This document shows, piece after piece, positions 46,021 to 56,879 of a stretch of 64,000 bases of DNA. The notes below the pieces were generated by a model. That model saw only the letters and a program-made list of their open reading frames with translations. It searched no databases and had not been told where the DNA came from. Within the stretch, counting starts at the first letter, position 1; the number at the start of each line of letters is the position of its first letter. This stretch comes from Dryomyza anilis (lineage: Eukaryota > Arthropoda > Insecta > Diptera > Dryomyzidae): contig OX638130.1 of the NCBI GenBank assembly GCA_951804985.1, positions 110,000,040 to 110,064,039 on the forward strand, read 5' to 3'. The translations under genes were made by a program, and so were the position numbers.

Positions 46021-46560
46021 ACTCACGATATGCGCGAAAGTCGATGCTCATATCGCGCAAAAATATAAGGAATATAAAAAGTAAAAATAAAAACTAATAA
46101 TAAAAAAAAATGATAATAAAATATTATAAAAAATTTAAAAAAAGTTAAACCTCGAGAAAATACCGCTGAACATGTTTGCAGTTTAAGACCGACTCGAAAC
46201 GTCGTTGCGCATGCGTTGGAGTTGCATGAAATGGCAACGCGTTGGCAGCGTACCATATGAGCCACGGCACGACTCCTTAGTTCCGACAACCCCTTGTCAT
46301 AGGTCCCGAATTGCGTTACTGCTGCGCGCACTTGCAATGAATATTGTTCTTATCGTGCGATAAAAATCTAATGTTGCAACATGTAACGAGAACATGAACA
46401 AAAAATATGATCAAGTTGATAAAAAATAAAATTAAAAAAGCAGAAAAACAAAAATTGAAAACATTATTTCACGCGTTTTGTACCAAGTCTTAAGCGTTGT
46501 GCGCGGCACACTTTATGGTCGCGTACAAAAGCGTGACGTGCAGAGCATAAATGTATGAAA
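46020..46560. other. Unexplained GC-richer island between two A-rich arrays
   Basis: 46020-46070 and 46150-46350 are unusually GC-rich for this neighbourhood (ATGCGCGAAAG, GTTGCGCATGCGTTGG). The minus-strand 104-codon frame is unrecognised. At 46472-46540 ACGCGTTTTGTAC and GTACAAAAGCGTG are inverted around a 43-bp core. Confidence 0.3.
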
Positions 46561-46614
46561 TGACATTTTGAAAAACAAAAATATAAATATTTCTAAATAT
46601 ATTTGATAAAATGT

Positions 46615-48000
46615 ATATACAATAAAACTCTTGGTCCGCCTGTTTGTCTGTCTGTCTGTCTTTCCGTTCCGTTTGTTCACGTCAGAAGTTCCGTAGGAGT
46701 CCGGAGAGTGACATAAGAAATAAATGGACAGAATTGGAGGCACCTCCCATACAACCTAAACTTTCAAATCGACATAGCTCGGCATTTTCACGAGCTACAA
46801 AAAACAAAAAAGTATTAAAAAGCAAAAACACAAAACGAAAGTAAACAAAAGCAAAATTAAAAAATTACAATAACAAAAGCACAAACACAAAAGCAAAAAA
46901 GCCAAAAAAAAAAACGCAAAAATCTCAAACCACAAAAATAAAACCAAAGCAAAAATAGAAACGAAAATCGCAAATAACGAAAAAAACAAACTAAAAGAAT
47001 AGTAAAAACAAAAGCAAAATAAAAACGAGAAAAACATAAAAAAAAAACAAAACAACAAAAAAAAAATCAAGCTTCCTTTCAATACATTTCGATACTAAAG
47101 CAAAAAATAAACACAAAAACAAAATAAAACAAAAACTAACGCTAACACTACAGCAAAAACACAAAACAAAAAAAAAATTGCAAGAACGAAGGCTCAAACA
47201 CAAAAGAAAAAAGCATAAACAAAATCAAAAACGATACAGAAAAACACAAAAAAAAAAGAAAAAACGCAAACAAAAGCAATAAAAAACAAAATAAAAAAAT
47301 AAAGAAAAATATGAAATCAATCTCAAACCGAAGCAAAAGCAGGAACATACAAATAAAAAACGAAAAGGAAAAATAAACGAATGAAATGAATAAAACAAAT
47401 AAATGAATTAAAAAAAATAATTGAAAAGAAAAATAAAAACGTAAAATAAAACAAAAGAAAAAAACATAAACAAAAACAATGGATAAACTGAGCAAAACTG
47501 AAATTAAAATTTAAGAAAATCCAACAAATAACTAAAATCGAGCGTCATTTCGATACAAATAAATAAAAAAAAATATATATATAAGCCTAAAATAAACACA
47601 AAAACAAAATCAAAAACACAAACAATAAAACAAAAACCAAAAAAACAAAATCAAAAACACAAACAATAAAACAAAAACCAAAAAACAACAAAACCATCAA
47701 AAACGAAATATAAAAAAAAAACACAAAAATAAAATTGAAAAAATTGAAACAACAGCAACAACAAAAACGTAGAACACAAAACTCAAAAGCAACAAAAAAA
47801 AAAAAAACAAAAACACGAAGTTAATCTCGAAACCAAATCAAAAGCAGAAACAAACCAACAAAAAACAAATGAAACAAAAGCAAAATAAAAACATAAAAAA
47901 CACAAAAGAAAGAACATTAATAAAAACAAAACATACGATAAAAAACATGAAACACAAAATGAGAAAAACTGAAAAGAAAATTTAAGATAATCCAATAAAT
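46615..48000 (+). mobile_element. Helitron-like 5' part followed by A-rich array, copy 4
   Basis: AATAAAACTCTTGGTCCGCC, GTCTGTCTGTCTGTC and GGCACCTCCCATACAACC match copies 1-3; the extreme 5' TC is not clear. From 46797 a long AAACAAAAAC-type array follows, with an exact 47-bp duplication at about 47595-47690. Its + strand is strongly A-rich and T-poor. No 3' terminus recognised. Confidence 0.55.
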
Positions 48001-48204
48001 ATCCAAAATCAAGCATCTTTTTGATAATTTTTTTTATTGCAGTTTTCTTTTCTTCTGTAAAAAAAATATTTAATAAAAAATTAGAAAAACGCCTTTGCGC
48101 AAAATAAATAAAAAACATTTGCAATGATAAATTTAAGAATTATAAAAGTTAGTGTTGGTATTTCCGTATATATAATATAAATGTGTAAAGAAAAATAAAT
48201 TAAA

Positions 48205-48268
48205 AGCGGCCTTTTAACCTTTCGGCTCGTAGTCCAACGCACTAACTAATCGAGCTACCGATGCTACG
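48205..48268 (-). ncRNA. tRNA-Arg(ACG)-like pseudogene fragment
   Basis: The minus strand reads GGTAGCTCGATTAGTTAGTG, then CGTTGGACTACGAGCC, a D arm and an anticodon arm whose 7-base loop CTACGAG would place ACG at the anticodon. The T arm and B box are missing and the stem has mismatches. It is a decayed tRNA or the head of a tRNA-derived repeat, not a functional gene. Confidence 0.4.
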
Positions 48269-48324
48269 ATAGTTTAACTAAGGTAAACATGCCTTTAACT
48301 AAGGTAAACATTCCTTTAACATGC

Positions 48325-48513
48325 GCCGGCCTCAGCAGTCCAGAGGTAGCGTGCTGGACTTGCATTCTGAAGGTCTCGGGTTCGAATCCCGGCTTGGGCA
48401 TGAGCGCTCGTGGTGATATTAACCACAAAATTGTAGGGAATAGATTTCACAATACAATAGATATAGTCTGTCTGAGTGCTGTGGATCTTAGTACATATTC
48501 CAAAAAAAAAAAA
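48325..48513 (+). mobile_element. tRNA-derived SINE with poly(A) tail
   Basis: GCCGGCCTCAGCAGTCCAG starts a tRNA-like head with A-box-like TAGCGTGCTGG (48347-48357) and canonical B box GGTTCGAATCC (48379-48389), the two pol III promoter elements. The anticodon loop would be CTTGCAT (TGC, Ala-like). The body (GTGATATTAACCACAAAATT, GTAGGGAATAGATTTCAC) is shared with 21346-21537. A 12-A tail at about 48502-48513 is followed by GGTAAACATGC, which resembles AACATGC before the head and GGTAAACATGC near 48284, a possible target duplication. Confidence 0.8.
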
Positions 48514-48808
48514 GGTAAACATGCAGTGATCATTTCCCGATTATGGACCTATCACAATTTCTATAAAGGATGAGAAATATATACAAAACTGTGCAGATCT
48601 CAGATTGCAAAAAACCGATCACGGTAATTTTAAATACACAAGTAATTTAATGCCCTGGTTTTCCTGTAATCGTAATTTTACCGATAGGCGAGTACAATTC
48701 TGATTTAGTAGAATAAATCGACGTTTCAAATATTTGTATGGAAATGTCCATACAATAAATTTAAACGTGTTAATTATCTTATGATGGATCGATATATAGC
48801 TTTTCATA

Positions 48809-50090
48809 AAGGGTTTTTCAATAATAAATAAAACAAAAACGGTTTTGGATATCAATGAAATTCTTTATTCCTGTAAAAGTACGTTCGATGCCATTATGTA
48901 TGGAACTCGATTTCTTTTGCATGGCCACCACGGGAACGCTTGCAGAAGTCCAGACGCTGAACCCAATTTTCGACGGTTTTCAAGCATAAATCGGCCGATA
49001 CTGCTGCAATTTCACGTTCGATATTCGTACGGAATTCATCAATCGTCGCTGGCTTGTTGGCATAGACCATAGACTTGACGTAGTCCCACAGGAAATAGTC
49101 TAACGGCGTCAAATCGCACGATCGAGGCGGCCAATCGACTGGACCATTTCGTGAGATAACACGTTCTCCAAACTTGGTTTCCAATAAATTGATTGTGGCA
49201 TTCGCTGTGTGGCTTGTGGTGCCGTCCTGTTGGAACCACATGTCCTCCAAGTCCATATCATCCAATTGGGGCCAAAAATATTCGGTTATCATTGAACGGT
49301 AGCGATTTCCATTCACAGTAACGTGCCGGTCTTGATCATCACGGATGAAGTACGGCCCAATGACGCCGCCGGCCTATAAACCGCACCAAACCGTCATTTT
49401 TTCGAGATGCAATGATGACTCATGGAGTACGTGTGGATTGCTGTCTGACCTATAACGCACATTTTGTTTATTGACGAAGCCATTCAGCCAGAAATGAGCC
49501 TCATCGCTGAAGATGATTTTTCGTTGAAAATCCGAATCATTTTCAAGCTGTTGCTTAGCCCAATTCACGAACATACAAGAGTCTGATGGTCAAGCGGCTT
49601 CAGTTCTTGCGTCAATTTGATTTTGTAAGGATGTATGCCAAGATCTTTTAGCAAAATTCGCCACAAGGACGTCACAGAGATGCCCAACGCTTGAGAACGA
49701 CGTGTGAGAGACACATTTGGGCTTTCTTCAACTGAAGCCTCAGCGGTAGCAATATTCTCGACACTACGGGCACTTCTTTGTCTCACTGGCACGGGAACAT
49801 TTTGTACTGTGCCTGTGGATTCAAATTTTTCTACTAGACGCTCAATTGTTGATCTGCTAGGACGATTATGACGACATTAATTTGGACGTAGCGTTCTTAA
49901 CGTTGAGGACATTGACTCCGAATTTCGGCACTAAATTTTAATAATTTCGACTCGTTGTTGGCTCGTATATCTTTCCATTATGAAATGGCAAACCTTACTG
50001 AAGTGAAATGTCAAAAGACCGGCAAGAAATATGGCGTCGTTTGCTGTCCCTGTCGCTCTACTTTTGTAGCGTCCCATTTGAAAAACCCTG
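48809..50090 (-). mobile_element. Complete-ended mariner-type (Tc1/mariner) transposon, inactive
   Basis: AAGGGTTTTTCAA at 48809-48821 and TTGAAAAACCCTG at 50078-50090 form inverted ends, each flanked by TA (48807-48808, 50091-50092), the mariner target duplication. The 1282-bp length suits the superfamily. It encodes a broken transposase on the minus strand (49978-48894). A terminal fragment of another copy lies at 25286-25370. Confidence 0.88.
48894..49978 (-). pseudogene. Broken mariner-type transposase
   Basis: Start ATG at 49978 opens MERYTSQQRVEIIKI, then a stop; a second stop interrupts the N-terminal helix-turn-helix region before CRHNRPSRSTIERLVEKFES. The frame continues through SLWRILLKDLGIHPYKIKL to a frameshift near 49570, where TR-like residues are lost. 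The next block holds catalytic IFSDEAHFWLNG and ends at a TAG replacing a Trp (49374-49376). The last block has catalytic WFQQDG and CDLTPLDYFLW. From the QDG aspartate there are 36 residues to the SCD aspartate and 41 to the LTPLD one; I cannot settle the DD-spacing subgroup (rosa/Visitor-like DD41D or other). Three stops plus one frameshift make it non-functional. Confidence 0.85.
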
Positions 50091-50099
50091 TACCTTCAA

Positions 50100-51090
50100 A
50101 GTGTTACAAACGGACGTTCAAAATGAAAAAAAGTCTCTTAAAATATATCGGCTCTACGTTTAAATATTCATTTATCAATAATAGTTTTTGATCTATAATG
50201 TATTAAATGTCAAATAATATTTTTAAATAAAGTCATTGAGTTACTTTTTGCTTTCCACATAGTACGTATATGTGTTTCGATTGTGTAGGCTTTTAGCCAA
50301 AGTGCGCAAGTGATTTGCAATTTGCAGATGGCCGCGATGTGAAAATTAATTTCATGTCTATAAGGAATTTTTAATTAACTTGAAATACTCAGGTTTTTTT
50401 AGCTGAATTTTTTGTTTTTTATTTTTTTGTTGATGTGTTTTTTTTTGTGCCTACCACAAGTGGTCTCAACAAGTAAATGACTTAGGTGCCGTTTTTTAGA
50501 TAATGAAAAATTATGCGGTTATTTGTGTGGCATTAAATGGAGAACCAAAAAAAAAACTATAATTGAAATTAAAAAAAAAAAATCAAATTTAATTAAGTAG
50601 TAAAATAAAGGTTTTCTTTATTGAAACTATTTATTAGAAATAGCTGCTTTTATTTTATTAACGGAAATGTGAACTTTCATTTTGAAAGACTTATTTAATT
50701 TTTTTTGAAATAAAATAATAATTGAAAAATGTCTATATAATGTAGTAATTATTAGTATTTGGAAGATTCTTTTAATAATTCTATTTTCATAGTTAAATTA
50801 TATTAAATAATATAATATAAAATTTTAAATTGAATTTTTAATTCAATATGTTTTTTCGGCAGTATCATTTTTTAATATATAAGACCTTCTATCAGAGATC
50901 AGAAATAAATATTAACCTGTATTTCCACTTCGTTTTTTAATGAGAGATATTATTTTTCAAAAAATATGAAGGTCTTTGATTGAGAGAAATTTGTTTTTAT
51001 TTGAAAAATTAAGGTATTTGGTTGAGAGTTATATGAAAACCTTTATTTTGAAGGTCTTTGGTTGTTAGTAGACAGAAAATTTAATGGGAA
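50100..51090. other. AT-rich intergenic DNA
   Basis: Ends with GAGAGAAATTTG and GAAGGTCTTTGGTTGAGAG repeats (50935-51065). No gene. Confidence 0.35.
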
Positions 51091-51094
51091 ACAT

Positions 51095-51652
51095 AACCAG
51101 TTGGGAAGGTTAAATCACATGGGAATTTTTAAAGTAGGTGTTATTATGATAGTGTTATTATTATCAAAGTTATAGTCGGTCTAAGCCGACTATAAATACC
51201 CTACACATATGTGTGGTTACCATTCAAAGTGGTATATAGGTCACCAGGGTATTCGAATCCTGAAAATAACTACAAACTTTCCATCCCTGAAGAAATTTCT
51301 TTCATTTGATACCCATATTTACAAATGGGTAGTTGTACCGAATTTCGATTTTTTTTTTGGGAACCACAAGTCATTTCGTGGGAAAACATTTTTTCATTTA
51401 TTTGAGCATAATTTCCATATATATTTGACCAAAAAAGTTTACCTAAGCACGTATACAGTAAAATTGATTCGTAGATGTAGATTTTATTTGAGGTATTTGA
51501 ACATAAGTGGTCGGTTCTCAGGTCACAATAGACCGATTATGCCAATTTTCTTGTTCAAAAAGCTTAGATATATAAGTAATCTAAATCTAAAGTTTCATTG
51601 CTCTAGCTCTTCAACTTTTTGTGTAATCGTGATTTCAACAGACAGACAGAAG

Positions 51653-51716
<64 letters not shown>

Positions 51717-51850
51717 TCGCTAAATCGACTCAGGAGGTCATGCTGACCAAGAACATATATACTTTTCCATACCGGAGATGCTTTTTTCAGGGTGTTACAA
51801 ACGGCCTACCAAATTGAATATACCCTTTCACTCTTAGTGTAGGGTATAAA
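51095..51850. mobile_element. AGTCGGTCTAAG repeat, copy 2, uninterrupted
   Basis: AGTCGGTCTAAGCCGACTAT, GGTCACCAGGGTAT, TTTCATTTGATACCCATATT, CGTGATTTCAACAGACAGAC, GACATCGCTAAATCGACTC, TATACTTTTCCATACCGG and TTACAAACGGCCTACCAAAT, closing with TAGTGTAGGGTATAAA. A (GACA)n run of about 72 bp (51645-51716) expands a motif present in the other copy. The 202-codon open frame across it reads repeat and (GACA)n and is not a gene. Confidence 0.75.
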
Positions 51851-52105
51851 AATTTGTTGTTAGATTAGATTAGGTGATTTCTACCATTGCACTTTTTTCG
51901 AAAATGTTCGAAATTGCGTATTTTTTGTAATCCAACTTTTTTTTATATTTTTTTTTTCGAAAATGTTCGAACATTGTAGTTTTATTGAAATTTTTTATTT
52001 GGATTTTTTTTTAACAATTTTTTTATGTTATTTTTATTTTTGTTCGACCACTAATTTTTCTTTTGTTTACTACATTTTTAATTTTGGCTTTAGGGGTTTT
52101 TTTAT
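51851..52105. other. T-rich intergenic DNA
   Basis: CGAAAATGTTCGAA occurs twice. Nothing else. Confidence 0.3.
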
Positions 52106-52109
52106 ATAT

Positions 52110-52342
52110 CGTCACTTGAGAATTTCTGTGGCTCATACGCCTTTGAGTTGATTTCGATGCGTTAAAATAGGAGCATATTTGCGATTAGCAGCAATGTCGA
52201 TGCTGAATATCTCAAATATGATACGAGATATCGAAAAACGGATAACGGCATTAGAAGGAAACTACATAAGTCATATATATCCAATTCGTAACTCCATTCA
52301 TCCAAAAAATGGCGTTTGAGCCAAACCAATTGTCAGGTGACG
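52110..52342. mobile_element. MITE, family C (CGTCACYTG ends), copy 2
   Basis: CGTCACTTGAGAATTTC on the left faces CAATTGTCAGGTGACG on the right; ATAT flanks both sides (52106-52109, 52343-52346). GGCTCATACGCC and GGCGTTTGAGCC are also inverted. 233 bp, no coding capacity. Homologous to 28842-29047 in opposite orientation. Confidence 0.78.
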
Positions 52343-52346
52343 ATAT

Positions 52347-52985
52347 ATGTATACCCAATTTTTAATCAAAAGTTACCATCAGTCTGTGGTCCACAAATAT
52401 TGGAAGTTATCTGAATAGAGAACGCATCTCAAAAATTACTAATGAGAGATATATTTTGTTAACCTTTATATCTGACGCTGTTCAACCGCAAATTAAATTT
52501 TTCGAAAATACCGAAATCGAAAATTTTTAAAAATAAAGATTTCTCTCGGACCGAAATCGAAAATTTTCAACAATAAAGATTTCTCTCAAATCAAAACCTT
52601 TTTTGTTTTCTTTAATTTACGGTTTTTACTGATTTATTTGATTATTGTTATTTAGTGATAGTTTTTCAAGATCTCTGAATGGTTCTTATTTTACTCCAAT
52701 CGGTGTAAATCTACTCCATTCCATTTAAGTTTTTAAAATCTACTTGAGATATAGCACATTTTTCTATTTCCCATTCATTTGCTTTACTTTTATTTTTAAA
52801 ATTCCAACAACAAAAAATAATGAAACTATATTTTCTATATTAGATACAGAACATCTTGCGCTACAATACGAAAATTTGTCTTACTGTGTGAGGAATGTTG
52901 TTTTCGAGATATAGGCAAAAGAAATACTAATTTTTTTTTTAAATACAAAAATTTTAATATAAGACGTTATTACTTAATGGATAAG
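52347..52985. other. AT-rich intergenic DNA
   Basis: A two-unit direct repeat (ACCGAAATCGAAAATTTT, AATAAAGATTTCTCTC) at 52507-52592. No gene. Confidence 0.35.
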
Positions 52986-52990
52986 ATACC

Positions 52991-53203
52991 TACACTCAGA
53001 AAACAGGTATTAAGGAGAATTTACTTGAAATGGCGTCAAGTTCAATTTTACTTATTTTAAAGAAGGTTTTTCATTAATAATAGTAAAATTTCCTTATTAT
53101 TTTCCTTAAAATAAATAAAATTTCCTAAAAATGAAGAAGTTTTTTCCTTAGCGCTATTTCAACTTTATTTTCCTTATTATGGGGAAACTTTTTTCGGAGT
53201 GTA
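52991..53203. mobile_element. MITE with TACACTCAGAAAA ends
   Basis: TACACTCAGAAAACAGG on the left faces CTTTTTTCGGAGTGTATA on the right. The interior is rich in TTTTCCTTATTAT and AAGGAAAAT in inverted arrangement. About 213 bp, matching the 39706 element in tips and length. Confidence 0.65.
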
Positions 53204-53329
53204 TAAATGATTTTTATGCACTATGTAGCGCCACATATCCTCTATAAAACCCGATTAAAAAAAATAAAAAACGACTGTTGGTTAAAAAGTTAAATAAAGG
53301 CAATATGTATTTACTTTTTAAAATTATAT

Positions 53330-53615
53330 TTACTGATTTTGTAAATTTTTAATGAACAGCATTCTTTAATATGATGTACATACATGTTTTATTTTATGTA
53401 TTTGTTCATTAATATGATGGAACGAATTCTTCACATACAGTTCATCATATTGAAGAACACTTTTTCGACAATTACCAAGCATGCCTCATATTTCTGATCG
53501 CATTCATAACCTTGATGTCGTTAGTCATTAATATTATGAATGGTTCTTCAATACAATGAATCATGATTTGAAGAACGGAATTCATTAATATGATGTACAT
53601 TTTTTTTCTGTAAAT
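53330..53615. repeat. ATGATGAA-family copy
   Basis: GATGTACATACATGTTTTAT, CACATACAGTTCATCATATT, GAAGAACACTTTTTCGACA, CAATGAATCATGATTTGAAG and a TTTTTTTTCTGTAAAT end. It is closely related to 30830-31145. The CAATGAATCATGATTTGAAG word is the reverse complement of the hAT empty site. Confidence 0.68.
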
Positions 53616-54640
53616 ATTCGAAATCGAAAACGTAATTCGTTAGCGTTTTAATGCATGATTTTTAATGAAGTATTTTGAACTATTTAATAAATAATTCAAT
53701 AATTTTATGAACAAAAACAGTTTTCTTTATTCTTAAAAATAACAAAACTGATAAAAAAACATATTTGAATGTGAAAAAATATAATTAACTTAATTCTATC
53801 AATCTGATGAAAATCACAAACATTATTTTCTATTAAAAAATTTAGTCAAATAATAAATTTCATTTACTTTTGATATCAATACCATTTGTGCCACAAAAGG
53901 AAACAATAACAATCATCATTTGTCCACGATGCGACACGCGTCAGTACCGTCCCCATATTTTTGGAACTGAGATTTTTCCTTTTCAAAAGTTTTATCAGTT
54001 GACTTAAAAATTAAGTTCAAATGAGGGTTAAAAATCTTGAGAACTGTAGGTTGAGAGGGCGGTATATTTTGTGCAACCTAATTGCGACCACGTACGCGGT
54101 TTCATTTTGCTCGATTCTTTTTTGCAATCAACATTGTTGGATGCCCTCAAGCATCAGCACAGCACATATAGATCAAGATTTTAAATAAAATTTTCAATTG
54201 TGTGTTCCTTCCGTTGGCAACGTCTATGAGGAATGAGAGACAGACAGACGACAGTCATTAGTTGTCTAATTTACGACTGTCAACATAGACACCCTACACG
54301 TGGTGGCCGCACGCTTTAGCACCCATCTCCACAAGACTCACTCACCCCCAATAAAAGAAAAAGTCAGTGTGATGAAGTTGGCTTTAAAGCAGTTCAAATT
54401 CGAGTGCGTAATTTTTCAATTTTGAAAAATTTGTTACGTTGCTCTGTTTTTGATAACCGTGGATGATAACTAACGGTATTGATGATGATGGTGTGAAGAA
54501 TGTAGGTAGAAAAATGTTTATAATTTTAAAAATATTTTAAGAATAAAATTAAAAGTTTTTCAAAAAAATTAAAAATAATGAAAATGATTTTTTTTCGAAT
54601 ATATTCGAATTTTTAGATAATTCTAAATGCATTTTAGCAA
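53616..54640. other. Intergenic DNA with a GC-richer core
   Basis: 53880-54370 is unique and less AT-rich (GATGCGACACGCGTCAG, GGTGGCCGCACGC). No credible frame. Candidate regulatory DNA. Confidence 0.25.
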
Positions 54641-54989
54641 TATAAGAACCATATTCATCAATATGAGAAATTGTGTTTAATCGTAAAAGGGTTCATTATT
54701 GTAATGAACAAATTCATAATATTAATGAATGTTTTATTGGATTATCGCACTGAAAAAGGTTTATGAATAAAATAGTTATTCAATCTAAAGGAATTACCAG
54801 ATTTATAATATTACTAATACAAATCATAAATACTATGAATACTTCATAAGTTTTCATCAATATGATGAATTTATGTAAATAATTTATTGCGAAAATAATC
54901 GAAATAGCTTTTTGAAAATATTCGGCTTTATATAAATTCTGTGCATATTTTAGAAATAATATTTAATATAAAAAATGTAAAAAATATTC

Positions 54990-56876
54990 AAAGGATAGAA
55001 TCAAATTCATCAATATAATGAAAGACCAAGTATTGGTGAAAAATGCATCATATTAATAAATGGTTGATGCAAACGATGAACCGTTCTTCAATAATATTTG
55101 TTAAGTTATGTTTATAAAGTTCTAGTGTATAATACTAGTATAAAATAATTGATGTAAAATTCAATATGATGAAAAATACAATGTGATGTATTGATGAAAA
55201 ATTCAATATGATAAATTGATGAAAAATTCAATATGATGAAAAATTTAATTTGATGAAGTGTTGAAAAATTCAATATGATGAAGTGATGAAAAATTCAATA
55301 TGATGAATTGATGAAAAGTTCAATATAACGATTTGTTGAAAAATTCAATATAATGATTTGTTGAAAAATACAATGTGATGAATTGATGAAAAATTCAATA
55401 TGATAAATTGATGAAAAGTCCAACATAATGATTTATTGAAAAATTCAATATAATGATTTGTTGAAAAATTCAATATGATGAAAAATTTAATTTGATGAAT
55501 TGATGAAAAATCAGTATGATGAATTGATGAAAAATTCAATATGATGAAGTGTTGAAACATTCAATATGATGAATTAATGAAAAATTCAATATAAAGAATT
55601 GATGAAAAATCCAATATGAATAATTGATGAAAAATTCAATATGATGAATCGACGAAAAATCCAATATGAATAATTGATGAAAAATCGAATATTATTCATA
55701 TTGATGAAAAATTCAATATAATGAATTGATGAAAAATTCAATATGATGAATTAATGAAAAATTAGACATGATGAATTGATGAAAAATTCACTATAATGAA
55801 TTGATGAAAAATTCAATATGATGAATTGATGAAAAATTCAATATGTTGAATTAATGAAAAATTAGACATGATGAATTGATGAAAAATTCACTATAATGAT
55901 TTGTTGAAATATTCAATATGATGAATTGATAAAAAATCCAATATGTTGAATTAATGAAAAATTCAATATGATGAATTGATGAAAAATTCAATATGATGAA
56001 TTGATAAAAAATACAATATGACGAATTGGTGTAAAATGCAATGTGATGATAAATTTAATATGCTGATTTAATGAAAAATTCAATATGATGAATTAATGAA
56101 ATATCCAATATGAAGAATTGATGAAAAATTCAATATCATGATTTGATGAAAAATCCAATATGATGAATTGATGAAAAATCAAATATGATAAATTGATGAA
56201 AAATACAATATGATGAATTAATGAAAAATTAGACATGATGAATTGATGAAAAATTCACTATAATGATTTGTTGAAATATTCAATATGATGAATTGATAAA
56301 AAATCCAATATGATGAATTGATGAAATATCCAATATGAATAATTGATGAAAAATCGAATATTATTCATATTGATGAAAAATTCAATATAATGAATTGATG
56401 AAAAATTCAATATGATGAATTGATGAAAAATTCAATATGTTGAATTAATGAAAAATTAGACATGATGAATTGATGAAAAATTCACTATAATGATTTGTTG
56501 AAATATTCAATATGATGAATTGATAAAAAATCCAATATGTTGAATTAATGAAAAATTCAATATGATGAATTGATGAAAAATTCAATATGATGAATTGATA
56601 AAAAATACAATATGACGAATTGGTGTAAAATGCAATGTGATGATAAATTTAATATGCTGATTTAATGAAAAATTCAATATGATGAATTGATGAAAAATTC
56701 AATATTATGAATTAATGAAAAATTCAATATGATGAATTAATGAAATATCCAATATGAAGAATTGATGAAAAATTCAATATCATGATTTGATGAAAAATCC
56801 AATATGATGAATTGATGAAAAATCAAATATGATAAATTGATGAAAAATACAATATGATGAATTAATGAAAATTTTA
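54990..56876. repeat. Satellite A, unit about 25 bp
   Basis: Roughly 70 imperfect units of AATTGATGAAAAATTC followed by AATATGATG. Higher-order repeats are visible: a variant block beginning AATTAGACATGATGAATTG occurs at 55860, 56228 and 56455 (spacings about 367 and 228; 595 bp between outer copies), each followed by the same series of variants. The unit contains the CAATATGATGAAT core of the dispersed ATGATGAA family. Confidence 0.9.
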
Positions 56877-56879
56877 AAA

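Noticed and set aside
44644..48124. Many minus-strand Phe/Cys/Leu/Val-rich open frames resembling membrane proteins
   Set aside because: They are reverse readings of ACAAAA/GCAAAA arrays; composition is fully explained by the repeat and frames overlap one another.
48325..48398. Functional tRNA gene
   Set aside because: B box is good, but the acceptor stem does not pair properly and a shared SINE body and poly(A) tail follow; another copy lies at 21346.
48894..49978. Functional transposase
   Set aside because: Three in-frame stops and one frameshift relative to the recognisable family order.
51209..51817. 202-codon plus-strand frame
   Set aside because: Reads through a dispersed repeat and a (GACA)n microsatellite (TDRQTDRQ series); the paralogous copy at 34562-36120 does not keep the frame.
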